Below are positions 9,501 to 16,838 of a DNA stretch of 64,000 nucleotides, in pieces. The position numbers were made by a program, and so were the translations under genes. The notes beneath the pieces were generated by a model, which saw only the letters and a list, made by a program, of their open reading frames with translations, searched no databases and had not been told where the DNA came from. The DNA is from Ramlibacter sp. (GTDB lineage: Bacteria; Pseudomonadota; Gammaproteobacteria; Burkholderiales; Burkholderiaceae_C): positions 1,116,001-1,180,000 of the forward strand of contig JAHBZM010000001.1 of NCBI GenBank assembly GCA_019635435.1, in the 5' to 3' direction. How positions within the stretch are numbered: position 1 is the stretch's first letter; each line of letters starts with the position of its first letter.

Positions 9501-9737
9501 CTGGACGCCCGCAGTGCGGTGACCACGTCGCGGCAACGCAGCCATCGCATCGCCGAGTGCCGTGCCTTGATCGTCTGGGCCCGCGCGCTGGTCCGATGCC
9601 ATGGGGCGCAAAAACTGGATGAGGCTCGTGAACTGCTGGATCAGGCGCAGGCCCTTGTTTCCCTGACCGGCGCCCGATTGCTCGAGCCGCAACTTGCCGG
9701 CGAGCGGGCACAGTTGAATCAGCTGGCGGCAGATTGA
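6546..9737 (+). CDS. Zinc-ribbon / class III adenylate cyclase / AAA ATPase / TPR protein
   Basis: A 1063-residue multidomain protein. Residues 1-50 hold two zinc ribbons (four CxxC pairs). Residues 70-235 are a class III cyclase domain with both metal-site aspartates (ILFADIVSSTEH and RTLGDGVMAVF) and a HSGQV strand, so catalysis is plausible. An AAA/STAND-type ATPase follows; its Walker A reads AAPGTGKS (289-296), with Ala in place of the usual first Gly, and Walker B is IIFEDLHWLD. The remaining half is helical and TPR-like. Similar proteins act as ATP-gated or partner-gated cyclases in bacteria. It starts 25 bp after the M4 peptidase, so the two may share a transcript. Its 3' end overlaps the convergent methyltransferase gene by 19 bp. 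Confidence 0.88.
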   Translation: MHCQTCSALNPASNRFCESCGGALSQVCAACGYASGPAARFCGGCGAPIERATPHQAAPPPLAAWGELKLATILFADIVSSTEHISGMDPEQAMSHLRPAVATMCGAIESFGGTVIRTLGDGVMAVFGVPRALEGHASLACEAALGMQRAFRDHEGGLAIRVGLHSGQVASDPQSTDATIGGGVHGQAIHLASRVVALAEPGGVCITSACLALVRQACDVRSMGAHTLKGIGEPIEVHALLRMKDGLDGVRLHQAAASTFRGRKRELATLQDSLRRAETGLGAAIGLSAAPGTGKSRLCQEFASWCRGRGVPVYEVRTQLYGHATPLQPVLTLLRTCFFQIAATDDVAAAKGRIARQLLGTGVATHDDCALFNEFLGIAEPEDPPCSLQPKARRVRLLNLVRELVKHGGTDAFVIIFEDLHWLDEASEEFVSVLVDAVERARILLVLNYRPEYQAPWLSLPHFHQMNLPQLSAEETEALVQELLSTRVELKDAFGLIVERSAGNPFFAEELVHALLESEVLAGVDSGASPSLDLIARALPPTVQAVIGERIDRLVLSQKTLLHICAVIGKEIPLPVLEKVAVYLADQLESELNGLCEAELLQLLREITGGRHFAFRHPLIQEVAYGTQLKARRANLHAAVAVAMETHYRARPDEFAALIAYHYEAAGQVVHAAHHEAKAAQWLGATNSTQAMRHWRKARALLLDQPRSAEIDRLRVRIGSGFVYLGWREGLSADEVQQIVEETVELATDVDSRLIQLLYLAEGRILQGNGGPADDYVRNIEKAIAIAPSLGDSGRAASMNAALSHAYSWAGRLEEGLVANDVALKGVMAVDRLDREFFGFDLKQWILGIRVRLLIRMARFDEAATCLRSLADSIIPAHDPVIRQVAHCLRLELALGVGDVPLAREQADNISAIAQISQNAYTRTVSLWASGLATSAAGDFDQAASKFLEALDLIRSSRVAVEFEAEILAGLAECRDRAGAYPQAILDARSAVTTSRQRSHRIAECRALIVWARALVRCHGAQKLDEARELLDQAQALVSLTGARLLEPQLAGERAQLNQLAAD

Positions 9738-10423
9738 GGGCCTTCAGAAGCCTGATACATCCGGGCGATCAATGTATGTTCGCGCATGCCGTAGTCCGAC
9801 AGGATGATCACCTGTGAACCCAGGACGTCTTCACAGAAACTTCGCCAGAGACCGGGGTCTGCGCGGTAGATTTCACGCTCGCCGCGGCTCGTTGACGGTT
9901 GCTGCGTCAGGAAGTTGACGGCATAGCCCAGGCGACTGACCGCACGCATGTGAGTCAGAGTCGCCTGAATGTGAGCGATCCAGGCGTCTTCGGGCTGATC
10001 GAGTTTGACGTTGAATATTCCGCTTGCGACCGTGTAGTCCGCAACACGGTCGAATTCGCTTGCCGTTTCGAACCGTGCTCCCTCACGGCCATCCCATTGC
10101 CGGCGGGCCGCATCGACCATGGCCTGCGAGATGTCAATTCCCAGGTAGTCAATGTCCTGGCCCGGAAATCTTTGCCCGATGAAAGAGAGAAGCGCGCCGT
10201 ACCCGCAACCCAGGTCGTTGATGGTGCAAGGAGACGTCGCCTCGCGGACCTTGAGCAACTGGACAAAGCGCAGATGCTGCGTTGGCATGCAGGACCAATC
10301 CACACCGAGAGGTGTGGGGCCGTGGGCGACGACTTTTCCCGTGTAGTGCCGGGCTATTTCCGCGTGGAGCGCGGTGAACTGGCCGGGCTGGTCTGTGCCG
10401 TACAGGGCATCCGGCATCGGCAC
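9719..10423 (-). CDS. Class I SAM-dependent methyltransferase
   Basis: A 234-residue protein with motif I as INDLGCGYGALLSFIG and an acidic residue at the end of strand 2 (YLGIDISQAMVDAA), the hallmarks of a Rossmann-type SAM methyltransferase. The substrate is not predictable. The start is GTG at 10423 or ATG at 10417; both have purine-rich sequence upstream. It lies 18 bp behind the uncharacterised gene at 10442-10927 and is probably co-transcribed with it. Its stop lies inside the convergent cyclase gene. Confidence 0.82.
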   Translation of the reverse strand: MPMPDALYGTDQPGQFTALHAEIARHYTGKVVAHGPTPLGVDWSCMPTQHLRFVQLLKVREATSPCTINDLGCGYGALLSFIGQRFPGQDIDYLGIDISQAMVDAARRQWDGREGARFETASEFDRVADYTVASGIFNVKLDQPEDAWIAHIQATLTHMRAVSRLGYAVNFLTQQPSTSRGEREIYRADPGLWRSFCEDVLGSQVIILSDYGMREHTLIARMYQASEGPQSAAS

Positions 10424-10441
10424 GCCTGGCAGTTCCTCAGG

Positions 10442-10927
10442 CTACTTCGCCTTCGGGTCGAGGCCCAGAGGCAGGGAGACCACCAGGTAGTCCTGCTTCA
10501 TGTAGAACAGCGGGCGGGCCTTGTCGGTGATCAGCACCCGATTGGCATCCTTGGCCGCGTTCAGGTCGTGCAGCTCAAAATACACCGGCAAGGGCTTCTT
10601 GGCCGCGAGGTTTTTCACAATCGCGCCGACGATGGCCGCGTCCCCGGTCTTGCCGGCAACGTTGGACTTGACCTTGCGCAGGCTGCCAAGATACCGGTGG
10701 AAGCGGTTCTTCGTCTCGGCATTGGTCATTCCGGTCAAGTTGAGTGCGGCAATGCTGGATTCGAAACTGCGGCCGGCCTTGAAGATTTCAAACTCCTTCT
10801 GCAGCGCCACCATTTCGTCCAGACCGCCGTGGAGCTCCTTCGATCCCATGGACGGTGCAAATCTCAGATTCAGTTTCTCTTGAAGGCTGCCGACATAGAT
10901 GTCGTGCTCTTTCATGAAAAGGCCCAT
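10442..10927 (-). CDS. Uncharacterised protein, 161 aa
   Basis: I do not recognise this protein. It is soluble by appearance, basic, with no signal peptide or membrane segment. The first half is probably helical (YVGSLQEKLNLRF, GGLDEMVALQKEFEIFKAG) and the second half mixed (LPVYFELHDLNAAKDANRVL). The ATG at 10927 has a good AGGAG site 8 bases upstream. It is the first gene of a likely two-gene unit with the methyltransferase. The 127-bp gap behind it (10928-11054) separates it from the S8 protease gene on the same strand and could hold its promoter; no clear -35/-10 pair was identified there. Confidence 0.7.
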   Translation of the reverse strand: MGLFMKEHDIYVGSLQEKLNLRFAPSMGSKELHGGLDEMVALQKEFEIFKAGRSFESSIAALNLTGMTNAETKNRFHRYLGSLRKVKSNVAGKTGDAAIVGAIVKNLAAKKPLPVYFELHDLNAAKDANRVLITDKARPLFYMKQDYLVVSLPLGLDPKAK

Positions 10928-11054
10928 GGAGTGCTCCTAAGTTCGGTGTGAAAAGTGGGTGCGCTCTTGTAAGAATTGCAACGCACCGTAAAGGCCAGAC
11001 AGTTTAGACGCTAGATTTTTTCTTGGGAAGAGGCAATCCGGGCGAGTGGGCAGA

Positions 11055-12956
11055 TCACAGGGCGTTGAATACCTTGCGGGTGACCTGGGGTGCCGCATCG
11101 CTGGTGCCCACGAGGCGCGCCACGCCGCCGCTACGCGTGCTGGCACCCTTGAGACCCAGGAGGATGGGGTTCTCGTCGCTATAGGCTTGGGTGTCGGGAA
11201 CCTTGCGCACGCCGGGCCGTTCGGGGCGACCCGCGTCGGGGTCGGGCTTGCGGGGGGAGTAGTGGGCCCAGGTTGAATTGGTCACGCGCACGCCGCCCAC
11301 CGACACGATGCGGCCACCGGTGGCAATGCTGTTGAAGTTGCCACTGCGCCGAATGGGCGAGGGGTTGTCGGGGTGGTCCACAAACGACCCCGGGTTGCCG
11401 CTGGTGTCGTACCACTGGTCTTCAAAGTGCGACTGGCGCGCGCCGGTGTGAACGCCAATGATTTCATCATCCCGCTCCACATAGGCATCGACCGTGACTT
11501 TGCCCGCACGGGTATTGGCAATGGACACCTCCCACACGCCACTGGGCGCGGTGGCCGTCGATCTGTCAAACGCAAAGGTGGGGGCCACGGCCACCAGGGC
11601 GCAGGTGCCGTGCGCGCCAATGGCCACCGATTTCGGATAGATAAGCGCGCACAGGGGCGTACCGTTTGCCTCGTTCCAGGTGCCGGACTCGCCCCAGGCC
11701 AGCGCCGGCAGCGCGCCTCGCCCGGGTGGCGTGATCTGTACCGTGACGCCGTGCGCGCCCTCGGGAATCCAGATTTCAAGGAAGTTTTGAGTCAAATCGC
11801 CCGGAAGTCCACGCCAGTTGAGCACTACATGCTCATTTTTTGATAGCGTTGCATTGGCGTGCGTGCGGCTTTGATAGCTGTTGCTCACCGGCAGGACGAT
11901 CTGCAGGTGGCCGGCTTTCAGGTCAATCAACTGATCCATGGCGGCCTCAAGCACCGAGCTGCCGTCATGCGGACCGGCCAGGGTGCCCCAACTCACGTTG
12001 ACCGCCAGCTTGGCAGAAGCGGCGCACCGCGACAGCATGTACATCAGTCCGTCCATGATGTGAACGTTCATCGAGCCGCCGGAAGTGTCGAGCACCGTGT
12101 CCCAGTCAAGCTGCACGGCGACGATGTCTGAGCGGCTCGCCTCATCGTTGGCCATGGCCCAGCTTGGCGGCGCGTCCAGGTGCGGCGGAACTCCCGCAAT
12201 CTGGGCCAGCACCGTCCGCGGTCCACAGGCGATGTCCAGCACATGGGTGCCGTGGTTGACCCGCTTGTTCAGCTCCATGCCCATCTGGAAATGCTGATAC
12301 ACCGCTGTTTCGTCCACCATGCCACCAAAGGTGTTGCGGGCCATCGCCTGATTGATGTCGCTCGCGGTCAATTCGTGGCCGTAGCCCAGGCCGGAAGGCG
12401 CCGGGCCTGTTCCGGTTTTGTCCTGTCGCCAGAAAAAGCGGGTGCGGGCTTTCCCGTTGCGCAGGAAGTTGGCGTTGGCAAATGCCAGTCCCCCATCAAT
12501 CAGCCCGAGCACCTTGCCCTTGAGCAAACCCGCCGGGGCGGGTGGGGTCAAGTCAGTGTCGGGTGCCGTCGGGTCGTCCGCGTGGTGGCCGGCCGGCAAG
12601 CCCAGCTCAAAGCGCTGAACCAGGGCATGCAGGCTTCCGCCCGGTCGAATGTGCCTGAAGAAGGCGGGTCGCACGCGGGCCGTGCAAAAGCGCAAGCCCG
12701 CAGGCGCTGCTGCGCTGGTGTACACCGGCGGGACGTGGAGCCAACCGGGCGAGGCTGCGGCCTTGAACTGCGCAACGCTGGTGCCCGGGCTCAGCTCCAC
12801 CAGCAGCGGCAGCCACCTGGGAGGCTGGCTCAAGCCGTAGCCCGCGAAGTTGTCGGCCTCGGCCCAGATCAGGTACGGGTCGAAGCCGGTTGTGGCACCG
12901 GGCCGGGCCCAATCGATGCCGGTGAAGCCGCCTCTTGGCAGTGGAGTCCATTGCAT
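11055..12956 (-). CDS. S8 (subtilisin-like) serine protease
   Basis: A 633-residue subtilase. The triad is Asp154 (VLGLIDGG), His235 (NHGTHV) and Ser619 (LVGTSDAAP), with a likely oxyanion Asn in PVSNSYQS. The catalytic Ser is only 14 residues from the C-terminus, so an N-terminal domain of ~145 residues precedes the protease fold and a ~200-residue insertion (IPEGAHGVTVQITPPG and following, beta-rich) sits between the His and Ser segments. No signal peptide is visible, so it may act in the cytoplasm or be exported otherwise. It starts 9 bp after the haloperoxidase-fold gene and is the last gene of that operon. A repeat-like segment at 11800-11847 lies within its frame. Substrate unknown. Confidence 0.88.
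   Translation of the reverse strand: MQWTPLPRGGFTGIDWARPGATTGFDPYLIWAEADNFAGYGLSQPPRWLPLLVELSPGTSVAQFKAAASPGWLHVPPVYTSAAAPAGLRFCTARVRPAFFRHIRPGGSLHALVQRFELGLPAGHHADDPTAPDTDLTPPAPAGLLKGKVLGLIDGGLAFANANFLRNGKARTRFFWRQDKTGTGPAPSGLGYGHELTASDINQAMARNTFGGMVDETAVYQHFQMGMELNKRVNHGTHVLDIACGPRTVLAQIAGVPPHLDAPPSWAMANDEASRSDIVAVQLDWDTVLDTSGGSMNVHIMDGLMYMLSRCAASAKLAVNVSWGTLAGPHDGSSVLEAAMDQLIDLKAGHLQIVLPVSNSYQSRTHANATLSKNEHVVLNWRGLPGDLTQNFLEIWIPEGAHGVTVQITPPGRGALPALAWGESGTWNEANGTPLCALIYPKSVAIGAHGTCALVAVAPTFAFDRSTATAPSGVWEVSIANTRAGKVTVDAYVERDDEIIGVHTGARQSHFEDQWYDTSGNPGSFVDHPDNPSPIRRSGNFNSIATGGRIVSVGGVRVTNSTWAHYSPRKPDPDAGRPERPGVRKVPDTQAYSDENPILLGLKGASTRSGGVARLVGTSDAAPQVTRKVFNAL
11800..11847 (-). repeat. Diverged copy of the dispersed ~48-bp repeat, inside the S8 protease gene
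   Basis: Read on the minus strand it begins GCTATCAAAAAATGAGC, then AGTG and TGGACT at the same spacing as the copy at 47217-47264. About 28 of 48 positions agree by my count. It is read in frame as protease residues 370-385. It is the weakest of the four full-length copies. Confidence 0.4.
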
Positions 12957-12965
12957 GGCCGTCGC

Positions 12966-14045
12966 TCAGTTGGCAGGAGTCCATTCGGCCACGGCTTTTC
13001 CCCACATGAACTGCATCAGTGGCGAGGCGGGGATCATGCTGGCGCCAGGCATCAACTGGTAGTAGCCGCTGTGGTTGTCGTCCAGTGGAACGCGCGGGTC
13101 AAAGTCAATCACCGTGCCCTGAGCACCATGGAACTTGCGGCCGTCAAAGCCGCGTTCATGCACCTTCGCGCCTTTGCAGCGGGCGACGAAATAGTCTGCG
13201 AGTGATGTCCCAAGCAGCCGCCCCACCGCGCTGTCCACCGGGTAATGCACGCCTGCCACCGTCCGGTTCACGGCAATGCGGGCTGCGAGCCGTTCCATCT
13301 GCTCGCGGTACTTGTGGCCATGGGGCAGCAGGGCTTGCAACACCGCGCTGGTGATGTAGGCCTCGGTGGCGTGGCCGCTGGGCCAGCTACCGTGCCCCGG
13401 GGTGGGAATCATCGGCTGGATCTGGGGTGACAATTCAACAGGGCGCTGGCAGGCAAAGCCATGCTTGAACCGCATCTCCACATGGGTGGCCAGTGACAAG
13501 GCCAGGTCCAGCAGTTCAGCCGTGTACCTGTGGCGATGGGCCGTGAGCCCGATCATCGAGGCCCAGAAAGGACCACCACCGTTCACCTGCGCCAGGATCT
13601 CCGCGCCCCGGTCTTCGCGCAACTCGGAATAGTTGGCGATCAGGTCCAGTTGCTGCTTGAAGATTTTCTCGGTGGGGCGGACCAGCCGCGTCAGCGACAA
13701 GTCTTTCAGCGGCCTCTTGTCCAGGTTGACAAAGCCGAGGGTCATGGACGTTTTGGCCTGGTTGACGTCGAAGTGAAGACCCGAGAGAAGCTCCAGTTCG
13801 CAGGTGAACATCCGCGGGCCCGGTGCCCACTCGGCCAGGCGATCTGGCTTGTCCAGCGGAGTAGGAGGGGTGAACGGGAGCGTAGCGCCTTGGAAGGGGC
13901 CGACGAGGGCCTCTCTATTTAGGGTTAGAGCATGCGTCAAAAGTGCTTGGGCTTGTTCCGTCCCACCTGCATATCCACCTGCATATCCGCCTGCATATCC
14001 GCCTGCATATCCGCCTGCATATCCGCCTGCATATCCACCTGCCAT
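12966..14045 (-). CDS. PAP2 / vanadium haloperoxidase-fold protein with AGGY-repeat N-terminus
   Basis: A 359-residue protein with the complete acid phosphatase/vanadium haloperoxidase signature: K194-x6-R201-P, P222-S-G-H225 and R261-x5-H267-x3-D271. His267 would be the vanadate or phosphate ligand and His225 the acid-base residue. Residues 2-28 are six AGGY units plus AGG, encoded by a 12-bp tandem repeat. There is no obvious signal peptide or membrane span, which fits a soluble vanadium-dependent haloperoxidase-like enzyme better than a membrane lipid phosphatase, but phosphatase activity is possible. The ATG at 14045 is chosen because a GGGAGA site lies just upstream. It sits 35 bp behind the cyclase-TPR gene and 9 bp ahead of the S8 protease gene, all on the minus strand. 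Confidence 0.83.
   Translation of the reverse strand: MAGGYAGGYAGGYAGGYAGGYAGGYAGGTEQAQALLTHALTLNREALVGPFQGATLPFTPPTPLDKPDRLAEWAPGPRMFTCELELLSGLHFDVNQAKTSMTLGFVNLDKRPLKDLSLTRLVRPTEKIFKQQLDLIANYSELREDRGAEILAQVNGGGPFWASMIGLTAHRHRYTAELLDLALSLATHVEMRFKHGFACQRPVELSPQIQPMIPTPGHGSWPSGHATEAYITSAVLQALLPHGHKYREQMERLAARIAVNRTVAGVHYPVDSAVGRLLGTSLADYFVARCKGAKVHERGFDGRKFHGAQGTVIDFDPRVPLDDNHSGYYQLMPGASMIPASPLMQFMWGKAVAEWTPAN
13965..14036 (-). repeat. Six tandem 12-bp units encoding AGGY repeats
   Basis: On the plus strand the unit is RCCTGCATATCC, six perfect or near-perfect copies followed by a partial one. The unit is a multiple of three, so slippage would change the number of AGGY units and not the frame. 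The tract begins directly after the start codon of the haloperoxidase-fold gene. Confidence 0.9.
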
Positions 14046-14080
14046 TGGAGTTTCTCCCAAATCTAAGATTAATAAAGGGG

Positions 14081-15865
14081 TTAGAACTCTGGTAGCCCTA
14101 GAGTACGTAAAGCATCCGCGCATCGCTTTCGCGTGACGCTGCTATTGCTACCTATCGAAAGATAGGATGCCACTGTCAAGCCCGGTTGTTCCTTGAGAAG
14201 TTGGACAAGCGTCTGTTTGGCTTCATCGAGCAGATTGATCTCGACTTGCGCCGTCAACAAAACTCTGTACGTGGGGGCGTGGTGGCGATTTGCGCGTAGC
14301 GACTTGCGAGCGTGCAGTATTGCGCTTGCGTGATTATTGTTTGTCAGTAAGGCAGATGCGGTAATTAACTCAAAGAAGTATTTCAGAGGGTCGATTGGGG
14401 ATAGAGCCGTTGCAAAAAGTGCTTCTGATACGGAATCTGGCGCTGATCCCCACATGGTCGAGAGAACGCTCTTGAAAAGCCATGCCATTGATTCGTTCGG
14501 ATTTGAGGAAACGGCTCGCGACAGTTGTTTTTCTGCCAAGCCAAACTCTCCTAGCACTTGACTATATGCAAGGCCTTCGATGGAAAGAGTCAGAGCGTTT
14601 TCCGGTTCGCAGTCCAAGGCTCGTCGTGTTATTTCAAGGGCTGTCTGCGCCTCTTTTCTTGGATCGTCGCTCATCCCACGGACGATTCTCAACAGATGCC
14701 ACTTCGCCAGCCACGCTCGGGCTGTCGCAACACGGTTGTGTCGTTCAACAAGGGTCTCGAGGATCTCACGACTTCGCTCAAATTCGATTGCAGATGATCT
14801 GTGCATGAGCGCCACCCCGCCCATCATTAACGCGCTGCTGTCTAGACGAGGTAATGGTTGAATTAGGGATTGTCGAACTTCTTCGTCAATCAACGCGCGC
14901 GAAACACCAGTGGAAAGTGCATTTAGCATTGCACTTTCAATTTGCAGCAAATCGTTGGCGTCGTTGGCCATTCGTTCTGCCCAAACAATCTCATTTGTCC
15001 GGGCGTTTGCAAGCTCAGCTGTGACTACCAGCTTGCCATTACTTGCAATATAGCTACCAGACAGCACAAACGTAGCCTCCAGTCGGGCTGAGATGTCGGG
15101 CATGGCACCTGCTCGCCCCCGAAACGCCGTTGTCGACAATCGTGAGATCACCCGGATATCCGGGCTGCGCGACAGCTGGGCAATCACACCATCGGCAATC
15201 AGCTCGCCAATCACAAAGTGCTCGGGCTCGTTGCTCCTGGCTTCAAAGGGAATGACGGCAATGGTGGGTCTGAAGTCCCGGGGGGTGGTGGCGGCCACGG
15301 GAACGATGGGTTCGTGGCCCGCCTGCCCCACGCGATATGCGCGGACGGGCTCCTGCACATGTTTGAGGTGGCACTCGCCCAAGTCTTCGATATCAGCGTC
15401 CAGTCCCGCGGTCAGCTGGTCTCGCAGCTCCGCCGTGACCACCAGCTCGCGCGGGCCGGCCAGTGTGGCGACCCGGGCAGTCAGGTTGACGTCACTGCCA
15501 TAGATGTCATGCTTGTCCGCGACAAACTCCGCCAGATGAGCGCCCATGCGCAAGTGCAGGTGACGAGCGGGCGGCCGCTCTTCGTTGTCCTGGTCATTGA
15601 GGTATTGCAGTGCAAACGCCGTCTTGACGCAACCTTGCGCATTGGCGAATTCCAGCATCAGGCCATCACCCAGGCTTTTGACCAGGCGGCCTCCGTGCAG
15701 CGGCAGGAGCCGTTGCTCGACCTGGGCCACCAGGCGCTGCCACCGCTGTACAAATTCATCTTCGTCCTGCTCCATCAGGCGCACGGACTCCACCACGTCC
15801 AGAACCATCAAGACCTTGGTCTGGCGAGGCAGCAGAAGTGGCAGTTCGGCGCCGGGAAGGGACAT
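14081..15865 (-). CDS. Class III cyclase with TolB-like and TPR domains
   Basis: A 594-residue protein. Residues 15-190 are a class III cyclase domain with both metal-site aspartates, Asp23 (VLMVLDVVESVRL) and Asp67 (SLGDGLMLEF). Residues about 205-310 resemble the TolB-like domain often placed between a cyclase or HTH domain and repeats (RPTIAVIPFEARS). The rest is TPR-like. The start is uncertain: ATG at 15865 gives the usual family N-terminus, while an in-frame ATG at 15898 lies just before an AGGAGG that would suit neither codon well. The C-terminal half (about 14081-15090) is visibly AT-richer than the N-terminal half. It is first in an operon with the haloperoxidase-fold and S8 protease genes. 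The reaction is presumably ATP to cAMP. Confidence 0.85.
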   Translation of the reverse strand: MSLPGAELPLLLPRQTKVLMVLDVVESVRLMEQDEDEFVQRWQRLVAQVEQRLLPLHGGRLVKSLGDGLMLEFANAQGCVKTAFALQYLNDQDNEERPPARHLHLRMGAHLAEFVADKHDIYGSDVNLTARVATLAGPRELVVTAELRDQLTAGLDADIEDLGECHLKHVQEPVRAYRVGQAGHEPIVPVAATTPRDFRPTIAVIPFEARSNEPEHFVIGELIADGVIAQLSRSPDIRVISRLSTTAFRGRAGAMPDISARLEATFVLSGSYIASNGKLVVTAELANARTNEIVWAERMANDANDLLQIESAMLNALSTGVSRALIDEEVRQSLIQPLPRLDSSALMMGGVALMHRSSAIEFERSREILETLVERHNRVATARAWLAKWHLLRIVRGMSDDPRKEAQTALEITRRALDCEPENALTLSIEGLAYSQVLGEFGLAEKQLSRAVSSNPNESMAWLFKSVLSTMWGSAPDSVSEALFATALSPIDPLKYFFELITASALLTNNNHASAILHARKSLRANRHHAPTYRVLLTAQVEINLLDEAKQTLVQLLKEQPGLTVASYLSIGSNSSVTRKRCADALRTLGLPEF

Positions 15866-15993
15866 CCTATGAGTATCGGTGTGAAACGTCCTCCTCATTT
15901 TGTAGGAGGAGGCATCGCGGGGATACTCCTGAATGGTCCGGGGTGCCGAAGCCATTGCGCGCTGTTGCTACAGCGCTGCACAAAAGGTGGGGA

Positions 15994-16833
15994 TCAGGCG
16001 TCTTCGGGCAGAAGGGCGTCCGCCCCCAACTCCCGCAACCCCTTCACCCGCTCATACACCGGCGCGAAATCCGGCGCGGTCATCTCAAACAGCTGCTGGA
16101 AGCTGTCGATGACAAAGTAGGTCTGCTGGTAGGTGTCGATCTTGTAGCGGGTGCGCATGGTGCGCTCCAGGTCGAGCGGCAGGCGATGGGGTTCGGGGCT
16201 GTTCACGGCGTACTGCAGCTCGCCCGACGAACTCAAAATGCCCGCGCCGTACACGCGCAGCCCGTCGGACTGGCGGATCAGGCCAAACTCGATGGTGTAC
16301 CAATACAGCCGGCTCAGCAGCTCGCAGGCACCCAGCTCGTGCGCCTTCAGGCCGCCCTGGCCGTAGCGCTGCACATAGTCGGCAAAGACCGGGTTGAACA
16401 GCAGCGGCACATGGCCAAAGAGGTCGTGGAACACGTCGGGCTCGACGATGTAGTCAAACTCGTCAGGCTGACGGATCCAGTCCGTCACCGGAAACTTGCG
16501 GTTGGCCAGCAGCGTGAAGAAGGGCACCTCGGGGATCAGCCCGGGCACACCCACAATTTCCCAGCCCGTGGCCTTGTGCAGGCGCTCGTTGATTTCCTCA
16601 AACCGGGGGATCCGGTCCTTGATGCCAAGCGAGGGCAGCGCGGCAATGAACTCGTCGCAGGCCAGCCCGGGCAGCAGCGCGGCCTGACGCTCGTACAGCC
16701 GCCGGTAGGTGTCGTGGTCGGCGGCGGTGTAGGCCGCGTAGTCCTGCGGGCAGGTGTAGTCGGCGCCAGCGCGCGCGTAGTCGCCGCGCGGTGGGCGCTC
16801 ACTCGCGCCATAGACGACGGGTTCGACGGCCAT
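15994..16833 (-). CDS. phhA: Phenylalanine 4-monooxygenase
   Basis: A 279-residue monomeric-type bacterial phenylalanine hydroxylase that converts phenylalanine to tyrosine with tetrahydropterin and O2. The non-heme iron ligands are visible as His136 and His141 (PDVFHDLFGHVPLL) and Glu182 (YWYTIEFGL). It has no regulatory ACT domain, as usual in bacteria. It starts 5 bp behind hpd on the same strand, so the pair forms a unit for phenylalanine and tyrosine breakdown to homogentisate. A pterin-4a-carbinolamine dehydratase gene is not next to it. Confidence 0.96.
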   Translation of the reverse strand: MAVEPVVYGASERPPRGDYARAGADYTCPQDYAAYTAADHDTYRRLYERQAALLPGLACDEFIAALPSLGIKDRIPRFEEINERLHKATGWEIVGVPGLIPEVPFFTLLANRKFPVTDWIRQPDEFDYIVEPDVFHDLFGHVPLLFNPVFADYVQRYGQGGLKAHELGACELLSRLYWYTIEFGLIRQSDGLRVYGAGILSSSGELQYAVNSPEPHRLPLDLERTMRTRYKIDTYQQTYFVIDSFQQLFEMTAPDFAPVYERVKGLRELGADALLPEDA

Positions 16834-16838
16834 GGTGC

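Noticed and set aside
13965..14036. Array of short repeats resembling CRISPR
   Set aside because: Units are 12 bp and directly adjacent without spacers, and they encode AGGY in frame.
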